Part shown: piece after piece, positions 1-5,757 of the stretch | Layout of the letters: every line of letters begins with the position of its first letter | Position numbering within the stretch: position 1 is the stretch's first letter | NCBI GenBank assembly: GCA_017882205.1 | Contig: JADGPY010000180.1 | Coordinates: 1-6,498, forward strand | DNA: 6,498 nucleotides | Direction of reading: 5' to 3' | Source: Chitinophagaceae bacterium | GTDB taxonomy: Bacteria > Bacteroidota > Bacteroidia > Chitinophagales > Chitinophagaceae | Notes under the pieces: generated by a model | What the model saw: the letters and a program-made list of their open reading frames with translations, nothing else | Told to the model about the DNA's origin: nothing | Database searches by the model: none | Translations under genes and position numbers: made by a program

Positions 1-314
1 CTAAAGGAAAACAGACAAGACACTCATGCGGGAAGACAATTTTTGATCTGGCTGATATTGTTGTTGACACATGTGCTCCCTTGCAGGATGCTTCGGTTAC
101 TCTTAAGAATCACCGCGATAAGATAGGGCCTGTTTCAACGATGGCTTTTATTACCTGCGTTTGGATGACAATAACTACTGTTGCAGAAATATTAGCTGAC
201 AGAGGTGTTGAGCTTTACATACATCCATCTCATAATGTACCTGGAGATACAACCTCCAGAGAAAGATTAGATGCGGCATTGGAAGAGTACAAACGCAGGG
301 TTGCAGGGGTGTGA
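1..314 (+). CDS. SIS-domain protein, UPF0309-like (C-terminal part)
   Basis: Frame 3 is open from the left edge to the TGA at 312-314, giving about 103 residues of a protein whose start lies outside the window. The segment HSCGKTIFDLADIVVD, then a CAP turn, a DAS stretch, KIGPVST, a hydrophobic helix ending VAEILADRGVE, and a SHNVPGDT tail followed by a terminal helix follow, in order, the C-terminal half of UPF0309-type sugar-isomerase (SIS) proteins. Those proteins carry HPSGK, ADIVIDN, GPVST and SANxPGGD at the same places. SIS domains bind phosphosugars in the cytoplasm; the substrate of this subgroup is not established. The usual SGK is CGK here, a small departure. A TTG at 81 could serve as a start for a shorter reading, but the family similarity extends upstream of it, so the gene is treated as partial. 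It converges with the response-regulator gene. Confidence 0.8.
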   Translation, partial: KGKQTRHSCGKTIFDLADIVVDTCAPLQDASVTLKNHRDKIGPVSTMAFITCVWMTITTVAEILADRGVELYIHPSHNVPGDTTSRERLDAALEEYKRRVAGV

Positions 315-322
315 TCAAAAAC

Positions 323-352
323 TGTTTATCCGGGAAGCGGCCCGTGGAAACA
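323..352 (-). terminator. Candidate terminator for the kinase/regulator operon
   Basis: The 50-bp spacer between the two convergent genes holds an imperfect hairpin. The outer arms are TGTTT (323-327) and AAACA (348-352); the inner arms are CGGG (331-334) and CCCG (341-344), with a 6-nt loop. Read on the minus strand, just after the regulator's stop codon, the stem is followed by AGTTTTTG, a short T-run as expected for intrinsic termination. On the plus strand no T-run follows, so it should not stop the SIS gene transcript in the same way. The stem is interrupted by mismatches, so confidence is limited. Confidence 0.4.
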
Positions 353-364
353 AAAATTCCTGAG

Positions 365-1078
365 CTATAAAAAGTTCTTTTTGAGATAATCTTCAAATTT
401 CTCCTTATACTGATCGCCAATGGGAATATAAACCCTACCAAATACAATTCTGCCCCTGTCAATGGTATCCACCATATGAAGATTCACTATGAACGAGCGG
501 TGAATTCTCATGAATTTTCCGGCAGGCAGTTTGGCTTCGAGTACCTTGAGTGTGATCTGGGACTGAATAGGTTCAGGGTAAGAAAGGGCATGGATCCTTA
601 CATAGTCGTTAAATCCTTCTATGTACTGAATATCATTGAATTTTAATCTTTTGATCTTGTAATTAGACTTCAGGTACAGGAATTCGTTGTTTGACCCGAT
701 ATTCTCGTAGGATTTCTTTTCTAGATTGATAATTTTTTTAGCCCGTTGAATTGCCTTGTGAAAATCCTGGTAACTGAAAGGTTTGACCAGGTAATCCACT
801 ATTTCAAGCTTGAAACCTTCTATCGCATATTTCTTATATGCTGTAGTGAAGATCACTTTTGGTCCCCGGGCCATTTGTCTGGCGAATTCTATTCCATTCA
901 GCTCCGGCATCTGAATATCGAGCAGTAGAATATCAACACTGTTCTCCTTCAGGAAGACTGCCGCATCAAGAGGATTTTTAAACTTTCCGAGAAGCGACAG
1001 CTCCGGCGTTTCTTCAATGTACCTGGTAATCAGCTGGAGAGCCAGAGGTTCGTCATCAACTGCTGCAATTGTCATCAT
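365..1078 (-). CDS. LytTR-family response regulator
   Basis: This 237-residue protein is a cytoplasmic DNA-binding response regulator. Residues about 3-118 form the CheY-like receiver: acidic pair D8/D9, phospho-acceptor D54 in LLLDIQMPELNG, the Thr of FTTAY (T79), and K99-P100. Residues about 132-235 form a LytTR DNA-binding domain with the typical FLYLKSNYK, IQYIEGFNDYVRI and KFMRIHRSFIVNL stretches. Length and architecture are normal for the family (AgrA/LytR type). The first ATG overlaps the TGA of the upstream histidine kinase as ATGA (1078-1075), which implies translational coupling and identifies the kinase as its partner. A second ATG follows immediately, so the true start could be residue 2. 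All phosphorylation residues are present, so it should be functional. Its targets are not shown directly; the promoter region of the permease gene upstream is the most obvious candidate. Confidence 0.97.
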   Translation of the reverse strand: MMTIAAVDDEPLALQLITRYIEETPELSLLGKFKNPLDAAVFLKENSVDILLLDIQMPELNGIEFARQMARGPKVIFTTAYKKYAIEGFKLEIVDYLVKPFSYQDFHKAIQRAKKIINLEKKSYENIGSNNEFLYLKSNYKIKRLKFNDIQYIEGFNDYVRIHALSYPEPIQSQITLKVLEAKLPAGKFMRIHRSFIVNLHMVDTIDRGRIVFGRVYIPIGDQYKEKFEDYLKKNFL

Positions 1079-2202
1079 GAGGTCACCTGGATTTTTAACA
1101 ATACTTCGAAGGTATTATCGGTTTGATTTAGTTGCAGATCATATTTGCCTGGAAACAGCAGATCGAGGCGTTTCCTGACATTATTCAAACCAATGCCTGA
1201 GGATTCAAGACCTGTTTCGGCCACGGACTTGGATATACTGTTAAAGGTTCTGAATATTATGGTGTTATCGGAAGTAGCCATAAATATGTCGATGAATGAA
1301 TCCTCAAGGAAGCTAACACCGTGCTTGAAAGCATTTTCAATGAAGGGAATAAAGAGGAGCGGTGGTATTGTGAAATCCTTGTATTCATCGGGGACCTTTA
1401 CTTTCAGGTTATAATTCTCCTCAAGCCTGAGTTTCATAAGATCAATATAGTTTGTCATAAGTTCTATCTCATTGCTGAGTTTCGTATCACCATCCTCCGA
1501 ATCGTAAAGGAGGTATCGCATCATTTTTGAAAGCTTCAATATTGCGGTTCGTGAATCCTCCGGGCTGATTGTACTAAGTGAATAGATGTTATTTAGGGTA
1601 TTGAAGAAAAAATGAGGACTGATCTGGTTTTTTAGAAGAGCAAGCTCTGCGTTGAGCTTTGCTTTTTCCATCTCTTCCTGCATCTTTTCGATTTTTGACT
1701 GGCGCTCAAGCACCCGGAGTCCCAGCGAAAGAAAAACCATAAAAAGTGATGATGATGCGTATCCGATGATTTGGGCATGAGGAATAGGGATCCTGATGAA
1801 TGCAATCCGGGGTAGTCTTGGTGGTCTCCGCTCTTCACCGGGTACCCTGTTTAACTCTTCCACGCCGGCATCTCTATTTATATAACTGAAAACTTTTTCA
1901 TTAGCAAAGTCAGAGATGAAATAAAAGCAGAAAACAAGACCCAGTGTAGTTAAATAATACTTATACCTTTTTTTTTGAAAGAATAGCTCTGGAACAAGGT
2001 AAAGGTAATTGATGTAAAAAATAAGACCGCTGATTATTGTGAAAGTGTAGTAGGTCAGCAGGAAATTACTTCCCATCCGGAATCTTCTTGCGGAGTAAAT
2101 TGGCAGGACAATAATTATGGCCCAAACCAGGATGTGGATAATGATCCTGGTCGTTCTTTCCTTTGTCTCTTTCCTCATTGAATCTTTAAAAACAAATTTC
2201 AT
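1075..2202 (-). CDS. LytS/YehU-type membrane sensor histidine kinase
   Basis: This 375-residue kinase has four predicted membrane helices (about 17-37, 47-70, 83-99, 143-164), a charged coiled-coil linker (about 165-192) and a His_kinase-family (PF06580-type) catalytic part. The phospho-acceptor is H197 in QISPHFFFNTLNNI. The N box is PFIENAFKHG (286-295; N290, H294), and the glycine-rich ATP-lid segment is SSGIGLNNVRKRL (335-347). There is no large sensor domain. The only sizeable extracytoplasmic part is the loop at about 100-142, rich in Arg and Pro (EERRPPRLPR), so sensing is probably in or at the membrane. It ends in a 4-bp overlap with the response-regulator gene, its clear partner. The start at 2202 has no Shine-Dalgarno site. 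A second Met at residue 9 (2178) is a real alternative, because a TAnnTTTG-like element ends only two bases before the first ATG. Codons 76-79 contain a run of nine A, but the frame stays open. Confidence 0.97.
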   Translation of the reverse strand: MKFVFKDSMRKETKERTTRIIIHILVWAIIIVLPIYSARRFRMGSNFLLTYYTFTIISGLIFYINYLYLVPELFFQKKRYKYYLTTLGLVFCFYFISDFANEKVFSYINRDAGVEELNRVPGEERRPPRLPRIAFIRIPIPHAQIIGYASSSLFMVFLSLGLRVLERQSKIEKMQEEMEKAKLNAELALLKNQISPHFFFNTLNNIYSLSTISPEDSRTAILKLSKMMRYLLYDSEDGDTKLSNEIELMTNYIDLMKLRLEENYNLKVKVPDEYKDFTIPPLLFIPFIENAFKHGVSFLEDSFIDIFMATSDNTIIFRTFNSISKSVAETGLESSGIGLNNVRKRLDLLFPGKYDLQLNQTDNTFEVLLKIQVTS

Positions 2203-2204
2203 TA

Positions 2205-2212
2205 CAAATTTA
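2205..2212 (-). promoter_or_regulatory. Possible -7 promoter element for the kinase gene
   Basis: On the minus strand the sequence TAAATTTG matches the Bacteroidota -7 consensus TAnnTTTG. It ends 2 bp before the kinase ATG, so a transcript from it would begin at or just inside that codon. This would favour a leaderless message or initiation at Met9. No convincing -33 TTTG/TTG is seen 17-23 bp upstream, and the region is AT-rich, so a chance match is quite possible. If it is not a promoter, the kinase and regulator would depend on read-through from the permease gene across the 104-bp gap. Confidence 0.25.
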
Positions 2213-2252
2213 AGTATTCAGAACTATCCATTGTTGAAAACATCTTTAATTC

Positions 2253-2275
2253 ATAAGCTTAAGGCTGTAGCTTAT
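2253..2275. repeat. Inverted repeat in the permease-kinase gap
   Basis: ATAAGCT (2253-2259) and AGCTTAT (2269-2275) are perfect 7-bp inverted arms around a 9-nt spacer, within the 104 bp between the permease stop and the kinase start. The stem is AT-rich and no T-run follows on the minus strand, so it does not look like a strong terminator. It could be a weak attenuating hairpin, a protein site, or chance. Confidence 0.25.
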
Positions 2276-2306
2276 CTGAGCGCAGGCTTTCTTTGATAGC
2301 CGAAGA

Positions 2307-4748
2307 TCATTCTGCGCGTAGGCTATTCACCGGGTTTGCAAACGCAGCTTTAATTGCCTGGAAACTTATTGTTGCAAGTGCAATTATTATAGCTGTAAGC
2401 CCGCCTGCAGCGAATAACCACCAACTGATATCGATACGATAAGCATAATCCTGCAGCCAGTTTTGCATGTAATACCATGCGATGGGTGTAGCAATTGCAA
2501 AAGCGATTGCAATGAGCATGATAAATTCTTTTGAAAACAAATAAGCAATATTCCCTGCGCTGGCACCATGTACCTTACGAATCCCAACTTCTTTTGTTCT
2601 CTGAACAGCCATGAATAAGGCTAAGCCGTATAATCCAAGACAGCTAAGAAATATGGCGATTGCAGCAAAAATTTTATACAACTGAGCTAACTGGCTTTCC
2701 TGTTTGTAAAATCCTTCAATTTTATCATCAAGGAACCTGTATTCATAAACAAAGTTAGGCAATGTTTGCTCCCAAATTGTTTTGACTGATTGCAGTGTAG
2801 AAGCAATGTTCTTCGTATCAAGTTTTATTCCTGCCTGGCTGTACATGGTGATGTTTGTGGTAATAAGCAATGGCGCAAGATCATTGCGAAAAGACCTGTC
2901 ATTAAAATCTTTCAATACGCCTACGACAGGACATTTTATACGATCACCCCATATGCTTATTTCTTTATTCAATATTTCATCAGGGTTTTTTATTCCCAGG
3001 CCTTTCATAAGCGACTCATTCACTAAAAATTCCCTTGTCATGTTAGAAGTATGCAAATTTCTTCCCGCTATTAGCTGCAATTTATAAGCCGGCACATATT
3101 CGTTATCGGCGAATTTGGTAATAGCCTTAAAATCTGCTTCTTTTCCTGAATGATCAAACTTGAATGTGCTCCACATATCATTGCCATCTTCAACCGGAGT
3201 GTTTGAACTGAAGCATACTGCCTGCACTCCGCTTACTGACAGTAACTGGTGCCTTAAATAATCCACCTTTCGAAACCAGACAGTATCTACACGGAACGGA
3301 ACATTTATAATTGCCTCTCTATCGAAGCCTGGCGGTTGATCCATAAAATAATTCATTTGCCTTACAATGATGAGTGTTCCGATAATCAGAGTCTGTGCAA
3401 TTATGAATTGAAACACTACCAATCCTCTTCTTAATGAAATTCCTTTTACAGTATTGGCTGTTAGTCTACTCTTTAAAACACTAACAGGGTTAAAACGTGA
3501 TAAAACAATAGAAGGGTAAAAACAGGCGAGTGCGATTACAACAATTGTTGCAATCAATAGAAATAGAATAATTGCAGGATTGCTAAGTATGTTGAATGAA
3601 AGCGAAAGTTCCAAAAGTTGATTTATATAAGGCAATGCAAGAATTGTGATGACACTTGCAAGTATCACAGCACTTATTACAATCAAAAATGTTTCGATAA
3701 TGAACTGGATTTGCAATTGAGATTTTTTACTTCCCATAACTTTTCTTATGCTGACTTCTTTCGAACGATTAACAGCTTGTGCAGTGGAAAGATTGATAAA
3801 ATTGACGCAGGCAATTAACAGGATGAATCCAGCGATAAGCCATAAAACATTAAGTAGTTGGCGGCTGATTGTCTTGTTGCTGTAATCACCCGTTTGCGTG
3901 TCGTAATGAACGGCATTCAACGGCTGAATGATATGATTATCATTATTTTCAGACGATTGAACTTGTTTTGAATATGCACCTAGCTGTTGATTAAAATTTT
4001 CAATTGAAATTTTAGGCGGCATTAGTACATAGCAACCAAAACCAGAATTCGTTCTATCCTGCCAATCGGTGGACTTTGCTATAAGACTTCCGGTAAAACC
4101 TGTTCCATAAGCCACTACAAGTTTTAGCTGAAAGTCTGTATTTGCAGGAATTGTCGCAAGAATACCTGACACCTTCAATATTTCAGTGCCATGCTCAAAT
4201 ATATAACCGCCTGCTTCCAGCTTAATGATTTTACCTTGTGCTGTTCTCCAGTCACCAAAATATTTTTCTGCAATCTCTTTTGTAAGCAATACATTATGGG
4301 GATCTTTCAGTGATTCATATGAACCTGCAAGTAGCGGGAAATCAAACATTTTAAAGAATGAAGGATCTGTAAAAAATACACCTTTACCTTCTTTAAATGC
4401 CTTTATCGTTGTTCCTTTATCGTCAGGTATGAGCAATTTATCATCATGGCTTGCAAAAATTGGAGCCACTTGTTCTATTTGGGGAAAAGTTGTTTTCAAT
4501 CCACCGGGCATTGGAAAAGGAATATCTTTTCCGGTATTTGCTATATCTGCATGATGATATTCTGTTAATACACGATAGATGCGATCTTTCTTTAAGTGAA
4601 AATTATCGAAGCTTGTTTGAAATTGTATTATGAAAAAGATCATCATACAAACGGCAATACCAACAGCCAGTCCGGATATGTTGATAATAGTGTAAATCCT
4701 GTTTCGGATCAAATTTCTGAAAGCGGTTTTGAAATAATTTTTAAACAT
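2307..4748 (-). CDS. ABC transporter permease, tandem FtsX/MacB type
   Basis: This 813-residue inner-membrane protein has the duplicated architecture common in Bacteroidota. Half one has an N-terminal helix (about 20-42, after the motif RNLIRNRIYTIINISGLAVG), a periplasmic MacB_PCD-like domain (about 43-295) and three FtsX helices (about 300-322, 345-374, 390-413). Half two has a helix (about 442-463), a second periplasmic domain (about 465-685) and three more helices (about 688-714, 738-760, 775-798). The repeat shows in the paired cytoplasmic motifs RSKEVSIRKVMGS (328-340) and RTKEVGIRKVHGAS (717-730), and in NPVSVLKS (420-427) and NPVNSLRAE (805-813), each closing an FtsX module. MacB/FtsX-type permeases do not form a classical channel; they use ATP hydrolysis to move periplasmic domains, for efflux, lipoprotein handling or signalling. 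No ATP-binding subunit or MacA-like adaptor is in the window, so the substrate is unknown. The start is supported by the family's usual N-terminus (MFKNYFKTAFRNL). It is the first gene of a possible permease-kinase-regulator transcript. Confidence 0.97.
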   Translation of the reverse strand: MFKNYFKTAFRNLIRNRIYTIINISGLAVGIAVCMMIFFIIQFQTSFDNFHLKKDRIYRVLTEYHHADIANTGKDIPFPMPGGLKTTFPQIEQVAPIFASHDDKLLIPDDKGTTIKAFKEGKGVFFTDPSFFKMFDFPLLAGSYESLKDPHNVLLTKEIAEKYFGDWRTAQGKIIKLEAGGYIFEHGTEILKVSGILATIPANTDFQLKLVVAYGTGFTGSLIAKSTDWQDRTNSGFGCYVLMPPKISIENFNQQLGAYSKQVQSSENNDNHIIQPLNAVHYDTQTGDYSNKTISRQLLNVLWLIAGFILLIACVNFINLSTAQAVNRSKEVSIRKVMGSKKSQLQIQFIIETFLIVISAVILASVITILALPYINQLLELSLSFNILSNPAIILFLLIATIVVIALACFYPSIVLSRFNPVSVLKSRLTANTVKGISLRRGLVVFQFIIAQTLIIGTLIIVRQMNYFMDQPPGFDREAIINVPFRVDTVWFRKVDYLRHQLLSVSGVQAVCFSSNTPVEDGNDMWSTFKFDHSGKEADFKAITKFADNEYVPAYKLQLIAGRNLHTSNMTREFLVNESLMKGLGIKNPDEILNKEISIWGDRIKCPVVGVLKDFNDRSFRNDLAPLLITTNITMYSQAGIKLDTKNIASTLQSVKTIWEQTLPNFVYEYRFLDDKIEGFYKQESQLAQLYKIFAAIAIFLSCLGLYGLALFMAVQRTKEVGIRKVHGASAGNIAYLFSKEFIMLIAIAFAIATPIAWYYMQNWLQDYAYRIDISWWLFAAGGLTAIIIALATISFQAIKAAFANPVNSLRAE

Positions 4749-4772
4749 AGTATTGAGTATTCAGCTTTCAGA

Positions 4773-4780
4773 CAAAAGTA
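4773..4780 (-). promoter_or_regulatory. Candidate -7 promoter element for the permease gene
   Basis: Minus-strand TACTTTTG fits the Bacteroidota consensus TAnnTTTG exactly and lies 24 bp before the permease ATG, leaving an AT-rich leader of roughly 15-20 nt. No TTTG or TTG is visible at the expected -33 distance (about 4799-4804 reads TCTT), so the promoter may be weak or activator-dependent. That would suit control by the neighbouring LytTR regulator. Confidence 0.45.
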
Positions 4781-4793
4781 CTTTCCCCGCTTG

Positions 4794-4823
4794 TAAAATA
4801 AGAAAGGAACGGGTAGAAACCCG
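4794..4823 (-). terminator. Candidate intrinsic terminator after the hemerythrin gene
   Basis: On the minus strand the hairpin CGGGT-TTCT-ACCCG (4823-4810) is followed by the T-rich stretch TTCCTTTCTTATTTT. It lies about 50 bp beyond the stop codon of the hemerythrin-like gene and before the permease promoter element, where a terminator separating the two would be expected. The stem is only 5 bp and the T tract is broken by C and A. It also overlaps a 14-bp palindrome, so another role is possible. Confidence 0.4.
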
Positions 4824-4834
4824 GTATTTACCGG
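4821..4834. repeat. Palindrome CCGGTA-TT-TACCGG
   Basis: The 6-bp arms CCGGTA (4821-4826) and TACCGG (4829-4834) are perfect inverted copies around 2 bp. The palindrome stands out as a GC-rich island in AT-rich DNA, 41-54 bp upstream of the permease -7 element. It shares bases with the candidate terminator hairpin at 4810-4823, so the two structures are mutually exclusive as RNA folds. It may be a protein-binding site, or part of the ACCsG repeat cluster at 4810-4836. Confidence 0.4.
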
Positions 4835-4871
4835 TGAAGAGTTATTTTTGGATTGAAATGAGTTTCGAGAT

Positions 4872-5522
4872 CTATAGAAGAAACGGGCTCATCTTCTTCC
4901 ACTGTCTTTTCCAGATAATTGGAACAATAACTTTTTTGACAATCATGGGGAAGTGCTCCATAAAAGCTTCGCGATCCTTTCCTTCAAGATTATAGACCAA
5001 AAAAGGAACTGCAAGAGGACCAGGCCCGGCATTTTTACTGCTATGGCTGCCAATTTTTTTAGCAATCGTCACCTGTTCTTTTATTCCTGCTATCTGATGC
5101 ACCTTTTGTGCCGTGAAATTCTCTTCCTCTATTTTAATATGTTGTACCCATAGTTTGTCGAATTCGTCCAGAACTTTGCGAAGCTTGCCTAATCCATCAG
5201 AGGAAAAGTCCAGAAGACACTTGTCGATCTTGTCCAGAACATGTGAAATAGTGATGTGGTCCTCATTCAGGCGATTGTATGGCGCCTCTATTTTATCTTT
5301 AAAATAGGGGAAGGCTATTTCATCTTCACTGAGATGATGTGCATGTGTTACCTTCTTCAGGGTTGATACATAGGTGAAAAAGCCTGCGGCTTCTTCGGGT
5401 AGTATTCCCTGCTTCCTGATATACTCATCACATTTCTGTAGGGAAACTAAAAGTCCCCGCGAAATGATCTTGTGGATCATTAAGAGACCATCAACAAGTG
5501 GACTTGCATCTATCGGATCCAT
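4872..5522 (-). CDS. Hemerythrin-like (HHE) di-iron domain protein
   Basis: This 216-residue cytoplasmic protein has no signal peptide or membrane helix. It carries the ligand pattern of a hemerythrin-like four-helix bundle: H17 in the first helix, HHLSEDE with H62 and E66 (HxxxE), H89 in NEDHI, and H128-E132 in QHIKIEEENF (second HxxxE). All expected positions for an oxo-bridged di-iron site are therefore filled. Residues about 160-216 form a C-terminal extension with GPGPLAVPFLVYNLE and an aromatic, basic end (PIIWKRQWKKMSPFLL), beyond the minimal domain. Bacterial members bind O2 or NO, or take part in iron-sulfur repair and oxidative stress; which applies here cannot be read from sequence. 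The start at 5522 is the first ATG after a non-coding AT-rich region, and H17 sits at a normal distance from it. A perfect 26-bp palindrome ends 19 bp upstream, suggesting repressor control. The gene is divergent from the haloperoxidase-like lipoprotein. Confidence 0.93.
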   Translation of the reverse strand: MDPIDASPLVDGLLMIHKIISRGLLVSLQKCDEYIRKQGILPEEAAGFFTYVSTLKKVTHAHHLSEDEIAFPYFKDKIEAPYNRLNEDHITISHVLDKIDKCLLDFSSDGLGKLRKVLDEFDKLWVQHIKIEEENFTAQKVHQIAGIKEQVTIAKKIGSHSSKNAGPGPLAVPFLVYNLEGKDREAFMEHFPMIVKKVIVPIIWKRQWKKMSPFLL

Positions 5523-5541
5523 AGCTGGTGATTTTAGAATA

Positions 5542-5567
5542 TAGGAATAAAATAGATTTTATTCCTA
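5542..5567. promoter_or_regulatory. 26-bp perfect palindrome, probable operator
   Basis: The arms TAGGAATAAAAT (5542-5553) and ATTTTATTCCTA (5556-5567) are perfect inverted copies separated by AG. The site lies 19-45 bp upstream of the hemerythrin start codon, and a near-consensus -7 element (TAACTTTA on the minus strand, 5573-5566) abuts and overlaps its distal end. A dimeric regulator bound here would cover the likely transcription start, which indicates repression. The stem is too AT-rich and has no following T-run, so a terminator role is unlikely. Rrf2-family regulators (NsrR-like) control hemerythrin-type NO/iron-stress genes in other bacteria; applying that here is inference. Confidence 0.65.
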
Positions 5568-5584
5568 AAGTTAAGAATAATAAG

Positions 5585-5594
5585 TAAAATAGAT
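5585..5594. repeat. Second copy of TAAAATAGAT, degenerate half-operator
   Basis: TAAAATAGAT occurs at 5548-5557, across the centre of the 26-bp palindrome, and again at 5585-5594, 37 bp away in the same orientation. Around the second copy the outer bases only partly match the palindrome arms. It could be a weak secondary binding site or a decayed duplicate. In such AT-rich DNA a chance 10-bp match is also possible. Confidence 0.3.
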
Positions 5595-5757
5595 ATTAGA
5601 ACTTTGAAATCGTCAAGCAAATTCACCCTTTGTCCAGGCTTACTAGAATGACCTGTATTGACATATAGTTGAACTGCTGAACCAAGCCGGTTGATTCTTT
5701 ACAGCCTACCTTTACCCCATAAATTAAAGTTGTTTTTTAACCATAAAAGAAATTATT

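Noticed and set aside
175..462. 95-codon minus-strand frame across the convergent spacer
   Set aside because: It overlaps both the SIS-protein tail and the regulator's C-terminus in other frames, and its translation has no family features.
2782..3087. 101-codon open frame antisense to the permease gene
   Set aside because: The permease frame shows clear family motifs on the minus strand throughout; the antisense frame has no domain or start context.
4753..4995. 80-codon open frame on the plus strand
   Set aside because: It lies largely antisense to the hemerythrin-like gene and across its terminator region, has no recognisable domain, and covers the permease promoter element. It is best seen as a chance frame.
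5542..5567. Palindrome read as an intrinsic terminator
   Set aside because: The stem is nearly all A/T, no T-run follows on either strand, and it lies upstream of a gene start rather than after a stop codon.
5658..5663. TTGACA resembling a sigma-70 -35 box for the lipoprotein gene
   Set aside because: No -10-like hexamer lies about 17 bp downstream, and no TAnnTTTG lies at the Bacteroidota spacing, so no promoter is called.
5707..5714. TACCTTTA as a -7 element for the lipoprotein gene
   Set aside because: The last consensus base is wrong and the nearest TTG (5691-5693) is only 13 bp upstream, too close for a -33 element.
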